From Sporobolomyces roseus (taxonomy: Eukaryota > Basidiomycota > Microbotryomycetes > Sporidiobolales > Sporidiobolaceae): a stretch of 64,000 nucleotides of DNA. A program made the position numbers and the translations under genes. The notes under the pieces were generated by a model. The model made no database searches and was not told where the DNA came from. It saw only the letters and a program-made list of their open reading frames with translations. The stretch is from contig JADILM010000004.1 in NCBI GenBank assembly GCA_016617785.1, forward strand, positions 372,001 to 436,000, in the 5' to 3' direction. Of this stretch, positions 21,659 through 32,638 are shown in pieces (position 1 is the first letter of the stretch; each line of letters begins with the position of its first letter).

Positions 21659-23447
21659 ATGTCGCTTCCGATTCCAAAAGGCGCAAACCCTCTCGAACTC
21701 CTCGGAAACGTTAAGCAAGACCTGAAACATGCTTTGCGATACTTGATTGTATGGTTAGCCATCCTAATATTCGATTATGTGCGCCCTCTCTCTCCTTTCT
21801 CCTTTCTCTCCCTTTCTAAAAGAGTGATTCGCGAACCACACTATCGAGGTCTGTAGCTGACCTCACGTGAGTTAATTGGAGACAGTGCGCTACGTTGCCG
21901 AAAGAGATTCAGTATATTTGGAAGGCGAAACTCTCGACTTCGAAAGTGCTCTTCCTACTTCTGTATGTCGCTTCTCTCTCCTTCGCCATGAGCTCGTTCG
22001 TTCGCCATGAGAACGAACGAGCTGAGAGAACGAACGAGCTGAATCTCTTTCCACGGTAGACGATATTGGACAATTATGAATCAGATCATCAGCTCAGTTC
22101 TTATCCTATCAAGCGTGCCGAGTCGTTTCGTCTCCTTCTTCTGTCCATCTTCTGTACCTAATCGCCGCTCACTGGTCTATCCATTCGTCCCATAGAGATC
22201 TGCGCCTTCTTGTATCGGATCGAAACTTGGGGAGGTCTATCGGTCATTTTCCTCTCAAGCTTGATCTTGTCATTGAGGGTCTTCTCGATTTGCGAGAAGA
22301 GCCGTACTATCGGCGCCGTGTTAGTCCCTCTATCGCCTTTCCGACCTTAAGGCTGATTGACTCCCGTTCTCGCTAGACTGGCTGTTCTTCTCGTCATCGA
22401 ATTGGGTTGGATGATTGGATCAACGACTCAGCTAGTGGCATTGAAACTACCGTCATTCATCGCAGACATCATCGGCTTCCACGGCTGTCTCGCAGTCGGA
22501 GATGTCGGATTCAGGGATTCGATCGCTTCGTCTTTGTGAGCTACTCTCGTTTTCTTCAAAGTTGATTGTCACGCTGACACGCTCCCAGTATAGCTGGGCT
22601 GCTCCTCTCCTATTCGATACAGTCATTCTCAGCATCACTCTCCACAAGATCCTCTCGACGCAGAGGCATGCTGGGGGAAGTATTCCCATCTTGCAACGAG
22701 TTCTCAAGAGCAACATCCTCTACTTTGCAGCTCTAGCTACGACGAATCTCGTCTCGGTCGCTATGTCAGCTCGTAGGCCGCTCTCGCTATCTCTGAACTT
22801 CTCAGCTGACTGTAGGGCCGAGACCAGTGACTGACCCGTTGAAAACGATCGTTTCGACAGAATCTCGTGCAACTCTCAAATCCTTCAACTCGCCCGCGTC
22901 TCTCGCTTTAACCGGTATCATGACCTGTCGACTCGTCCTCGTCCTCTTCGAACCTTCAAACCCAAATTCTCCCTATTCCAAGTCATCAGATTCATCGAAG
23001 TTCCCGTTCTCTTTCAGGTCTCGCTCAAATCGTCGAGGTTCTCATAGCAAAGCCCCTCCCGCTCGCGCCAACCCGAGATCGAGTGATGGGGGAGAGACGG
23101 ATGAACGAGCTGGAGATATCGAGCTAGAGCGAGTACAGCCGGACAGAGAACCTCGTTACCCTCAAGCTTCGATCGGCTCAAGAAACAGCGGCAATACGCT
23201 CGAGATCGTCGCACCTCCTCCGGCGCCTCGCACCAGAGCTTCCTCACCCTCATTCCCATTTCCACCGCAGCCCTCGCCCCTTCACCTTTCGAATACCGAG
23301 ATTCATGCAGAACAGACGAAATCTCGTTCTGTCTATCCTCCCACTCCGATCTCTCCATCTCCCTTGACACCAACCTCCTCGCACTTCTCGGATGATGTCG
23401 AGTCCCCTCGCCCTTCTTTCGGTTCGAATCAGAGGAATTTCGCTTGA
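21659..23447 (+). CDS. DUF6533-type polytopic membrane protein (copy 1)
   Basis: Multi-exon gene. Exons 1 and 2 are 21659-21778 and 21886-21962; exon 3 starts at 22060. The start MSLPIPKGANPLELL leads into LRYLIVWLAILIFDYCATLPKEIQYIWKAK, then RYWTIMNQIISS. The pattern D-Y-x2-T-L-P-x-E-x4-W, followed by an RY-containing helix, fits the DUF6533 domain of basidiomycete seven-helix proteins of unknown function. Later helices include WGGLSVIFLSSLILSLRVF and LAVLLVIELGWMIGST. The C-terminal ~150 residues are cytosolic-looking, Ser/Pro/Arg-rich and disordered, ending FGSNQRNFA. The splice site around 22110-22197 is ambiguous; the frame works with an acceptor at ...catagag. A structured intron lies at 21963-22059. 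Confidence 0.7.
21991..22040 (+). repeat. Intronic hairpin with two alternative right arms
   Basis: Within the 97-nt intron 21963-22059. A 13-nt arm, AGCTCGTTCGTTC (21991-22003), is followed by a 7-nt loop and its perfect complement (22011-22023). A second identical copy of the right arm lies at 22028-22040. The 11-mer ttcgccatgag also occurs twice (21982-21992 and 22001-22011). The last arm runs straight into the probable branch sequence gagctgaat. Confidence 0.85.
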
Positions 23448-24008
23448 TTTGGAGGAATTGGTTACTCATGGTCTTCGCTTTTTGTGGTGAGTGCTGGCTT
23501 TCGTGCTCAATGAACTCCAGCTACTGAGCTGATCTTCTTGATATCTAGGTCTATCACCCGTTTCTCCGTGTTCCTTTGCTTGTTGTTCTTCGCAGATTTT
23601 CCGCTCTCCTGCAAGTTGCTCTCGTTTCGCAAAGCAAGGATTCGCTTTCTCCTGTACTCCCGCCCCATGCTCTATGGCTCCGTATGCCAGAGCTCAGCGT
23701 CGTCGCCTTCCGTTACTCGTGCCTGTTCTCGTTCATCTTCTGTCTCTTCGCGACGTCTCTGCTTCGACAAGTAGCGCGCACGAGATACAGCTCGACTCAA
23801 CCAGAGCTGTGAGCCGGTCCTGCTTGACCTCCTGACTTGAACCGGTAAGAGAAACTCCCCGCGGAATCGAGCAACATCCTCCTTTCTTTCCCCCTTTCCT
23901 CCTTTCTCTCCACCATTCCTCCTTTCTTTCCTATTCTTCACTTCTTTAGCGGATTCACGACGTCTCTCGTCTATCTTCTCTTGACACGACAAGACCAGCA
24001 ACAGCAGA
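23448..24008. other. Intergenic region with CT-rich promoter tract
   Basis: 561 bp between two same-strand genes. It should hold the DUF6533 3' UTR, possibly with an intron (donor-like gtgagt near 23491, acceptor ctag near 23549). Further on is a strong CT-rich tract with repeated cctcctttcttt units at about 23875-23945, immediately upstream of the next ATG. Short ORFs here have no supporting features. Confidence 0.4.
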
Positions 24009-25128
24009 ATGTCTCAAGCTACTCCTCAAAGCGATTCTTCCAGATTGCCATGGATGCAGGTTGTCGCCAGAGCGCGAAGCGGACATCGCCCTGATTCGCA
24101 CGCCGAAGCTGTGAGCGACGGTGAGCTACCATTGTGTCCATATCATCGAATAACGCTGACGGTGCCGCTTGTCTTTAGCCGTGACATGTAAGCACCGCTG
24201 CCGCGTCGAACTTGTCCACTTTCGCTACTAATCACTAGTCAACCAGTCAAAAACGCCTACGAGGCATCGGATGATCCGGGACTTCGTCTATGGTTGAAGG
24301 AGCGCTGGCTAGCCCTAGCCAGTCTTCGCTACCTCTTCTTCCGTTCTTGGATGCCTGACTGATCCTCGATGCGTTCACAGCGAGAATTGGAAGCTTATTT
24401 CATATCTTACACCGACGCAAGACTCGACTGTAAGACTCATACCGTGCCGGTCGTTCGGTCTGCTACTGACTAAGCACCCTTTTAGTCTCCTCGATGCCCA
24501 AGTTTTACAAATACGGTCGTGAGTGGTCGATTAAGTTGATCAACGACGAGCTACGAGTCAAAGATCAGAAACTTGTCGAGCAATTTGCTGCCATCAGGCA
24601 AGCTGAGATGGGTAAGTTGGCTTTTTGGCTCTCATTTGCGACTAGGCTCGCAAGCGGACTGACCTTACTGAGCAGACGATGCCGCGGATCTGAAGTACTT
24701 CACGCTTGTCAGTGCTTCAACCAAGGAAGGCATATCTCGTCACGAGGCGATATTGGAGGCATTGGAAAAGATGAAGGAAAAGATTACCAGAGATGAAACA
24801 GACAAACTCGGAAACACCCTGGTGAGTACCGGCCTGTGAAGCCTTGCAGTCGGAGCGTGAATATCTAACACACTTGTACCGTTGATAGAAAGCCCGCATG
24901 CAGTCAAACTTGACGGCTGTGAGGAAGGTTACGAATGACACTTACAGCGCCATAGCCCGCCCTCCCGCGCTTCCTCAAGCCCCTGCGATCACCAGCGGCT
25001 TCAACGTTCCTCTCAATCATATCGGTCGACAACGCTCGCAATCTCAGAGCTCGCAGCATCATGTTGACAATTCTCTCGCCAAATCTTGTTTCCACCCAAT
25101 CTCTCGTCGATCTTTCGCTACCCTCTGA
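24009..25128 (+). CDS. Unrecognised intron-rich protein, helical
   Basis: I do not recognise this family. It starts at the ATG at 24009 (MSQATPQSDSSRLPW) and ends TGA at 25126-25128 (SRRSFATL). At least six introns break it. One exon is only 9 nt (24179-24187). The third junction is ambiguous: an exon ending MIRDF with donor gtctat keeps the frame into RELEAYFISYTDARLD. The best-supported part runs from SSMPKFYKYGREWSIKLI through a long charged helix (NDELRVKDQKLVEQF, then ISRHEAILEALEKMKEKIT), with coiled-coil character. The C-terminal ~70 residues are Pro/Gln/Ser-rich. The downstream neighbour is also an intron-rich helical protein and shares only a short RLPW motif, too little to call them paralogues. 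Confidence 0.55.
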
Positions 25129-25465
25129 TTCTTATCTGTACGCTACCTCTGAATCTGTCAGTACCCTTCTGTTTCCGCTTCTTTGCCCGAACCTGTCTGT
25201 CCTGTAACACTTTCAGTAACCCACTCTTTTTTTCTGTTTCGTTCGCAAGACTCTTTGATTTCAACTCGGTTCTGAACTTTTCGACATCGCACTTTCTCTA
25301 ATCTTATGGTAAGGGCATATTGACCCACTCTTGCTTTGTCTTTCGGGTATCGGAAACCCCCTGACTTTTTTTCAAGGTCTGTGCGCCGTCCGCCAGAGCA
25401 CTCTTTCCCTCGTCTCCTCTCTTCTCTCCCCAACACCAATAGGCTTACTGCTTGAATCGAGACAG
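25129..25465. other. Intergenic spacer, CT-rich
   Basis: 337 bp between the two unknown genes on the same strand. Rich in CT and TTT runs, with no coding signal. Likely the 3' UTR of the first gene and promoter of the second. Confidence 0.35.
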
Positions 25466-26683
25466 ATGTCGCTCCTGCCCCAGCGGCTTCGACCTCGCGC
25501 AAAGACGGACTCAGCAACTCCAAACGAAGAATTGCAACCTCTTCTTCTTACGTTTCATGCAGTACAGGCAGAAGGTACGTCTCATCCTGAACTCTCGCCG
25601 CAATCATAGCAAGAGCTGATTCGATTGCTCTTTTGTTTACGCAGCGACATGGAGTAAGGACTTTCGTATAGCTGCAGCACGTGATCATTATGCTGAGAAG
25701 ACTCCATTCAATCAGTCTGCCAGGAAGTAGAGGATGGAGAAGATGCTACACGGCTCCCCTGGCTCGAAGCGAAACTGCCAAAGGTCGTGAGTTTTCAGCG
25801 AGCTATTTCAATCGGGCGAAAACTGTCGAAGTTGATCGAGTTTCTTCGCAGTGTCTCCTCGAAGCTCTCTATCTCGCTTTCCACAAAACGCGGGAGGATA
25901 GTACGCTCGTTTTTCGTACTACGAGGAAGCTAGCTGACACACTATGCACGTTGCAGTCGAAGAATTCGAGGAAGTCGCAAAACAAGGAGCCAAACTCGCA
26001 GCCGATGATGTGCTCAGAAGAGTGAAGAAGACCGAGGCTTCCTTCTCCAAAATCGAAGGAAAGTTTCAGAGGAAAAGGGAATGCGATCGTACGTCTTTCT
26101 GTGTTTGATCTTTCCTTCTTCCGGCGTCAAACCTCGATTGCGACTGATAAGCTGCCTCAGCCTCGAGCGGATTAATCCCTGGACTCGAGAGGCTACTACA
26201 ACTTTCCCACGAAAGGCTCACTCGACAGCAGAATCTTCTGAAAGAGCTACAAAGCTTCAGAAGGCGGCATTTTTTGTCTGATCGAATTCGAAATGTGGCT
26301 CCATTCCTCGCACCCTCCGTAAGAGCTCTCGTCACTCTACGTATATCAGCCCTTGTAGCTGACGAGTCATATTCACACGAGAACAGATCGCCGCAAGCAA
26401 CGGTTTACACCGGGACCTCGCAGCGCTTTTACTTGAGCTCTACGGAAACGACGCTCTCTCCAAAGTAGAGCCTGCTAGGCAGGAATTACAGGCAGCAAGA
26501 GATACCAACTCTGTAGCTCTCCCACCGTTCAAGGACGACGCAGATCAACGCCCTCGATTCCTCAATATCCCTAAGAAGCGTTCGAGGATTATCCAGGAGT
26601 TCCGCTTACCCTCTTTCCATCTCTCCTCTCTGCGAAAGGCCAACTACCACCCTATCCCTCGAAAGATCGCTCGTGCTTTGTAG
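25466..26683 (+). CDS. Unrecognised intron-rich protein, helical with basic C-terminus
   Basis: No family recognised. Starts MSLLPQRLRPRAKTD at 25466; stop TAG at 26681-26683. Introns sit near 25576, 25654, 25783, 25909, 26090 and 26321, with donors gtacgt, gtaagg, gtcgtg, gtacgc, gtacgt and gtaaga. A 9-nt exon (25645-25653) is needed to keep the frame through ATWNSIQSVCQEVEDGED. The protein is mostly helical and charged, with REDIEEFEEVAKQGAKLAAD and VLRRVKKTEASFSKIEGKF, then LIPGLERLLQLSHERLTRQQ. It ends in a basic, proline-containing tail (LRKANYHPIPRKIARAL). The preceding 337 bp (25129-25465) is a plausible short promoter. Exon 2-3 assembly is tentative. Confidence 0.55.
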
Positions 26684-26889
26684 TCGACTCCAGATAGCCT
26701 TCCCTTGATAGATCCCAACCCAGTTTTCGATTCTTCGATTCTCTTTCTTTCCTGCAATTCTCTCGCTTTCTCAACATCAAAGTTCCCCACACAGATCATC
26801 TTCATTCACGAATCAAATACATCGCACGAAAGAGACAGGGAGATTAATGAATCTACTATAAACACTTCTTCCCATCATCCCTTAGCACA

Positions 26890-28767
26890 TCACTCTGCTT
26901 CTCCTCCTCTGCCTTGTCGTTCCCTCAAGCCCTCCGTCCCTCTCGTCGAAGCAGAAGTAGCCGTGGTCCTCGTCGAACTCGTCCCTGCAACCGAAGGTCC
27001 GAAAGTTGATCTTGTAGCTCGAGTCGTCTCGCTCTACACACACCCCAACAACTCTCCAGATCAGTATCACTTCCCATCTCGATCTCGTGAAGAAAGAAAA
27101 AGGGTCAAACGTACCCCTCCAATCGTAGCAGTCTCATCGAAATCTTTCTCCCTCACCTCCAGTTCCTCTCCCGGTTCGGCAACTCCTTCCCACTCTTCAC
27201 TTCGCTCCCCACTCTCCCCTTCCTCTTCTTCCATCTCCTCAGTCTCGGAAGTCTCAGTCAATGATTCCCCTTGAATCTCACTCATCCCTTTCCCACCAGG
27301 TCCCGCTTCCCTCGCTAACCTTTCCCTTCTCCTCTCCATCCTGAACCTTTCTTCTCCCTCCAAGAGATCCTCTTCCTCTGTCTCGGTGACTACAGAAGGA
27401 GGTTCACTAGTCGTTTCTTCTTCCTCTTCTTCTTCTTCTTGTTTGATCTCACGTTTGATCTCTTCTGTTTGTTCCTTGACTTTATCCTCGACGTCCTCAA
27501 CTTCATCCTCAAACTCTCGCTTGATTCCCTTGATTGACACTTCCTCGGATTGTTCGTCCGTGGGACGAAGTACAAAGTATGCGTATACGGCGAGAGCGGC
27601 GAGGAGTTCGGTGAGGAGGAAAGATGGGAAAAAGAATAGGAATGAAATGTAGGGGTGGGAACGAATGAGAGCTCTATAAGACGATCAATCTAACTTCAGT
27701 AAAGCGTCGAGCAATGAAGAGAAGTGGGGCATGGCGAAGAGAAGGTGAGAGAGTGAACTGACCGTAAACCATAGAGTTTGACTTGAATCTTGAGATAACT
27801 CTCATACACCTGCAATTCCCCGGCTCCACTTCCTCTCTGTACAACCTGACCTCCTCCTCCTCCTTCATACAATCCAACTGATTCACCATTCGCAGAGAGG
27901 GATGGATAAGGAGTATGAGCGTCCCTCCTTCCTACTTCTACAAAGATCCTTTCGACTTTCTTGGAGGACCTCGAAGATGATCCTCGATTGAGAGGGACTG
28001 ATTCGAGTAGGGGTATGTGGAGGGATTGAGTTGGAGGTGGGATCGGGCGAAGGGGGAGGACGTGAGAGAGTCTCGGATACATCGGGTGCGTTAGGATAGC
28101 CTGCAATAGCTAGAGAGTGTCAGTATGTGGGAGAGTTAAGAAGGAGAGGGAGAAGGTAGAAGATTGAGGAAGACGTACGGGTCGTGAATTGTTCAAGATT
28201 GTTTCGTTCTCTCCATTCAATAGACTCAATGAAACCATGAAATTACCTGTACGTACTCGAGGAATCGATACTATCAGCTTGGGAGAGAGAGATATTCGAG
28301 TAGCAGTGAATCGAGAGCGTACCAGTTGCGAGGTTCTGTTTCGAACTCGGTACGATCAATTCCAAACTCAAATCATAACTCTCTCCTGGGGCACCGTATT
28401 GTCCTTTCTGCAGGTCAACATACGCATACGGTGGTCTGAATTCACTGCACCATCCTCACTGAACCAGAATCAGTACAAATGACGTTTTGACTTGAAATCT
28501 GAGTGGAAAGAGTTGAGCGTACCCATATTGTAACCAAACCCTTTCTTTCCCAATGATAGGATCTACTTTGAGAAATGATTTGAGAGAGAACCAGGCGACT
28601 AGAGCTAGGAGGAGTGAAGTGAGGAGGAGGAAGAGAACTAGGAGGGAACGGATTAGGAGGGATGCGAGGGATTTGATCGAGGGTTTGAGCGAGTCTGAGG
28701 AGGGGTTGAGGGAGGTCTTGAGTGACCTGGGAGTAGACGAGGAGCGGGAAGAGGAAGTGGAAGACAT
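26890..28767 (-). CDS. SEI1: Seipin, ER lipid-droplet assembly protein
   Basis: Seipin homologue of the ER membrane, which organises lipid-droplet formation at ER-droplet contacts. The start is the ATG at 28767 (MSSTSSSRSSSTPRS). A cytosolic Ser-rich tail is followed by TM1 (LLIRSLLVLFLLLTSLLLALVA, about residues 40-62). The lumenal domain has PPYAYVDLQKGQYGAPGESY, DLSLELIVPSS, NFMVSLSL and RPAILTHP, then a loop with a Gly run, and VYESYLKIQVKLYGLR. TM2 is ISFLFFFPSFLLTELLAALAVYAYF. The long C-terminal tail is acidic with Glu runs. The last intron is best read as 27034-27114 (gtacgt donor, tag acceptor), giving a Ser/Thr-rich end at 26890; without splicing the frame stops at 27067. Only 206 bp separates it from the convergent gene. 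Confidence 0.85.
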
Positions 28768-29125
28768 GATCAACAAGTGGGGAGGGCGAAAGAGGGAGAG
28801 GGATCACTAGAGTGCCTTGAGGAGTCTTATAGGGTAGTCTGGATGTTATTGAGCGAGTCAGACAAGAGCAGTGAGATCGTAAAGTGAATGGTTCAAAGTT
28901 GAGAAAGAGTTTCGCATGATTATTCTCTCGTTTTCAACCTTTTCATTCGCGCGAAGGCTCCGTCACGAGCGACAACAGCTCGACGAGGTCGATACGTTAC
29001 GCACGCCAAAACAAAACGAACACACAACTATGCAATGCAAACGAATAAAACGAACAAACCCAAGATTCAACCAATTCTTCATCCTTCGACTGTCAGAACC
29101 GAGACCCTTCGAACTCCGTCCTCGA
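28768..29125. other. Intergenic region, seipin promoter and esterase 3' end
   Basis: 358 bp between two minus-strand genes. It should carry the seipin promoter (right-hand neighbour of its ATG) and the 3' UTR of the esterase. Nothing coding was found. Confidence 0.35.
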
Positions 29126-31933
29126 CTACCTCGCAAAGATCGGATTATTGATGTTCAAGAACCGCATCGCTTCTAATCGGTCATTGTCCCCTTTCACCGT
29201 AATGTTCGCTCTTCGCAATTGCAGTGTCAAACGATCCATCGTGTATTGCGGCCAGCGAGGTACTGCGAGCACGGAACACGGAATTAGTGATGAAGATCAG
29301 TGACGCGAAAGGGGAAGGGTCCCATACGATTTGGACCATTAGGATCAAGACGATTCACGAAATTGCTGTGAGAGGCGGATCTCGTGATGGATCAGTTTCG
29401 GCAGAATCCTTGATCAACATGTTCGACGACTCACATGAGATAAGAAGCCATATCCTTCGACAGCTGTAACATTTCTGGATCATCTTCTTCTGGATGATTG
29501 AACCAACTCGGTAAATCTGCTCCATGCTGAACTGCAAGCACTTCCAAACTGGTGCATCAGTCCTACTCCACCGCTGATGCTCAACTCAAGAAAGGAAGAG
29601 ACGTACCACCCAATCTCTCCTCGGCACCTTTCTTCTTCTCCTCAAACGAGTACGCCCAACTCGGTTCCCCAAAATCTTTCGGAGTCTCTCTCAAAAAGTG
29701 TCTCCTCGGAGCCTGAAACAAGATGTCACCCAAGAATTCCGAGAGCCTTCTGTAGTTTGACGAGAGACCTGCGTAGGGGGATAAGGAGGATGAAGGGTAG
29801 ATTGGTGGAGAAGGGTAATAATTAAAGATTGGTTCGAGGAGATCTTCAATCGCTCCGTAGGTGAATGAGAAGACGTCTGCATAGAAAAACCTCGCTCGAT
29901 CAGTAAAGACGAGAGAGAGAGGATGGGAAAGTGAAAAGTTTACCTCGAATGACATCCAAAAACTCTTTCTCCCCTTCCCCAATCAACTCATGTACGAATC
30001 TAGTCGCCTCATCCGGTACCCCTCCCAACACGACAGGTATCCTCGTATATTCCCCCCTCGTGATCCTCTCACTAGGTCTCACATCCAACCATCCACCTCC
30101 CCCTCTCTTCCCATCTACTCCGGTAGGTCCAGATCCCCATTCCCCTTCGAGCACAGGGTAGTAAGGGAACCAAGCATTGACGGGTGAATCGTCAGTGAGG
30201 AGTCGGGTTGCTTGATAGAGATCTGAAATGGATAATTGGCGGAGACAGGCTAGGAGCTCAGTGTTGTCTGGTGGACCTCGGGTTCTTTGGACTGGAGAAG
30301 GACATCGAGAGGGACCAGGGAGTGGGTGGAGAGTTCGTGCAGATGCATCATGTGGCCATGGAACCGGGAAGCTGTAACGAGAAACGAGAATCAGCGTTCT
30401 AGGAGAGCGAACAGCGAAAGAGAGGAGAGTGTGATAAGCGACTTACGAAGTTGGTGCACCAGAAAGCATGAAAGCTGTGAAGGGAACCAATCAAAACGAT
30501 CAGCTCATCTCGAGATCCTTCCGTGTCGAAAGCATTGACTCACCTCCTCTAAACAATCCAATATTCCCATCCCTCGTCCCAGTATAAAGCATATGCAACC
30601 CCACACTCATAGCACCCGCACTATGACCTACAATCGTCACCTTCTCTTTATCTCCCCCGAACCCCCCAATATGTTCTCTAACCCACTTCAAAGCGAGAAC
30701 TTGATCTTTGAACCCTACGTTCAAATCGAGGTCGGTGGGTGCTCGAGTTGGGATGTGAGGTGCGAGAGGCTCGGGACCGGGTGGTGGAGGGGAGGAGGTA
30801 AAGCCGAGGGGACCGAGTCGATAACTATTCAGGAGGGAAACGGGTTTAGTGAGGAGAGAGAGAATTGGGAAAGGGGGGGAAAAATTTACTTGATAGAGAC
30901 GAAGATGAAAGGTTCGTCGAGCTCGGTGACGGCTAGGTTCATTAGCTCTCGAGCGTGATAGTTCTCGTCTGATGAAGAACCTCCTACGAAACCACCTGTA
31001 AATCAATCGCAAGTTAGTGAGAAACGCTTCATTTCTTGCGAGTGCGAGTGACGGGAAGCGTACCTCCGTGAATCCTGTATCGTACTTATCTGTCAGCTAA
31101 TCTGAGACGATGAGTAGCCAGCACGAAAGAGCGAGACTCACCAGAACAGAACGGGAAGGAGTGTAGTATTCGCTCTTTCAAGCGGAGAGAAGATGTTCAA
31201 TCTGTGGAGGAGAGATTCTATAACATCAATGTTCACGTTTTAATGCGGTAACAGAAGAATCCACTCACTTTAAGCAATCCTCATGACCATCAAACTGTTC
31301 TTTCGGTCCATCTTTCCTATCTTTCCTCCTCCTCGGTCTAACACATCCCGTATCCCACTCACCCATAACCGTCTCTTCTTCCTGACCTTCTTCCATCGGT
31401 ACCGCTGTCCTGAACCTCGTATCCCCAATCGGAGCTTGAGCATAAGGTATTCCTTTCCAACTTTGAAACCTATCCCCCTCCATCTCCTTGACACTCCTAT
31501 ACCCTCTCCCTAAAACCTTGACACTCGGTGAAACAGGGATCATTTCCCATGCTTCCCCGGGTCTACCATAACCCCTCCAAGAAGCGTATCTATCTTTATA
31601 ACTCTGCATCCTATCTTTTACAGATCCAGTTATATCCCACCCTTCAGCGTAATAAGCATAGGTACCTAATTTGTAAGTTGCGACGAAGATTACGGCGAGT
31701 AAGAGGAGTTTACGAATGGGGAGGCGGGAGAGGAAGGAGGATGGTGAAGAAGAAGAGGAAGTGGAGCTGGATTTTTGACGGCGAGAGTGAGCGGTGGGTG
31801 GAGTTTCGAAGGATGAATCAGGGTCTAAAGAGGTCAAGGGAATGGTTGCTTCATCTTCGGAGTGAAGGGGTAATCGGGAAGAGGATTTAGAGGAAGTAGA
31901 ACGAGATGGTCGAAAGAGGGAAGGGAATCGCAT
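29126..31933 (-). CDS. Membrane-anchored type-B carboxylesterase/lipase
   Basis: Alpha/beta-hydrolase of the carboxylesterase type-B family. Starts [12 protein letters not shown] at 31933. A Ser-rich cytosolic tail of ~70 residues precedes one TM helix ([21 protein letters not shown]), which suggests a type II membrane protein with a lumenal or outer catalytic domain. Family landmarks: [30 protein letters not shown], oxyanion region [37 protein letters not shown] and nucleophile elbow [14 protein letters not shown]. The probable catalytic Glu is in [11 protein letters not shown] and the His in [11 protein letters not shown]. The elbow is GHSAG, where most of the family has GESAG. The C-terminus is best read with a final intron (gtatgg donor) joining [16 protein letters not shown] and ending NPIFAR at 29126. 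The substrate is unknown. Confidence 0.83.
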
Positions 31934-32638
31934 GATCTGAAAGAGTCGCGCTTGTAGATTGAAATGGAGGTTATCTTGAGTGCATCAGGTGGGGTATTGC
32001 GAGTCAAGAGTGAGAGGTGAAGGAGAGAGATCAAGAGGGGAATCGTCTCTAAACTCTCTCTTTCTCCCATTCACCTCGGGAACCTCAAGCACACCCTCAG
32101 AACACTCTTACATCGATCAAGTCTGCACCAAGCTCGCGAACAACCACCTACGAACGAATCTCGCTCTGTTTTCCCCCCTCCTTCCGAATCTCCAACCAGG
32201 CTCGACAACCGCGACAACACATTCAACTCTACTGCTACAAGGCTCAAAGTGATGATGTGGGATACGTGGGGCTACGGGTTATATTCAAAACCCGCAGTCA
32301 AGGTCTCACCGGTTTTAAAATCTCGATCATTCAATTTATTGAAAGAAACGTTGCTGCTTCTGTCTCTCTCCCTCTCCCTTCACTACCATTCACCTTCCAT
32401 CTGCTCTGGTCTCGTATTCTGATCATATTCTGCAGCACTATATCGATTCGAACCGCTGGACGGTCTTCTTCAGGTGAGTACTCCCTCTCCTCCTCTCTTC
32501 CTTCTCTATCTAAACCCGATCTACGCAGCTAACCCCACCCTCCTGCGTTTCCATCTCAACAGCATATCTGGCAGCTATCAGATCGATATCTCATACAAAA
32601 CTCTATACCTTTCCGATCTGTAACCGCCCAAACCTCGA
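31934..32638. promoter_or_regulatory. Divergent promoter, esterase / GT71 gene
   Basis: 705 bp between divergent genes. On the right side a probable 5' UTR intron begins gtgagtactccc near 32473 and ends caacag near 32562, so the GT71 transcript likely starts before 32470. CT-rich tracts occur at about 32360-32400 and 32480-32510. No gene was seen in the spacer. Confidence 0.45.

Noticed and set aside
24009..26683. The two unknown intron-rich genes as paralogues
   Set aside because: They share only a four-residue RLPW motif and general helical character, which is not enough.
26705..27274. 189-codon plus-strand open frame opposite the seipin C-terminus
   Set aside because: It is antisense to the acidic seipin tail, so its basic and Ser-rich composition is explained by the opposite strand. 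No motif, no intron logic, and it would overlap seipin throughout.
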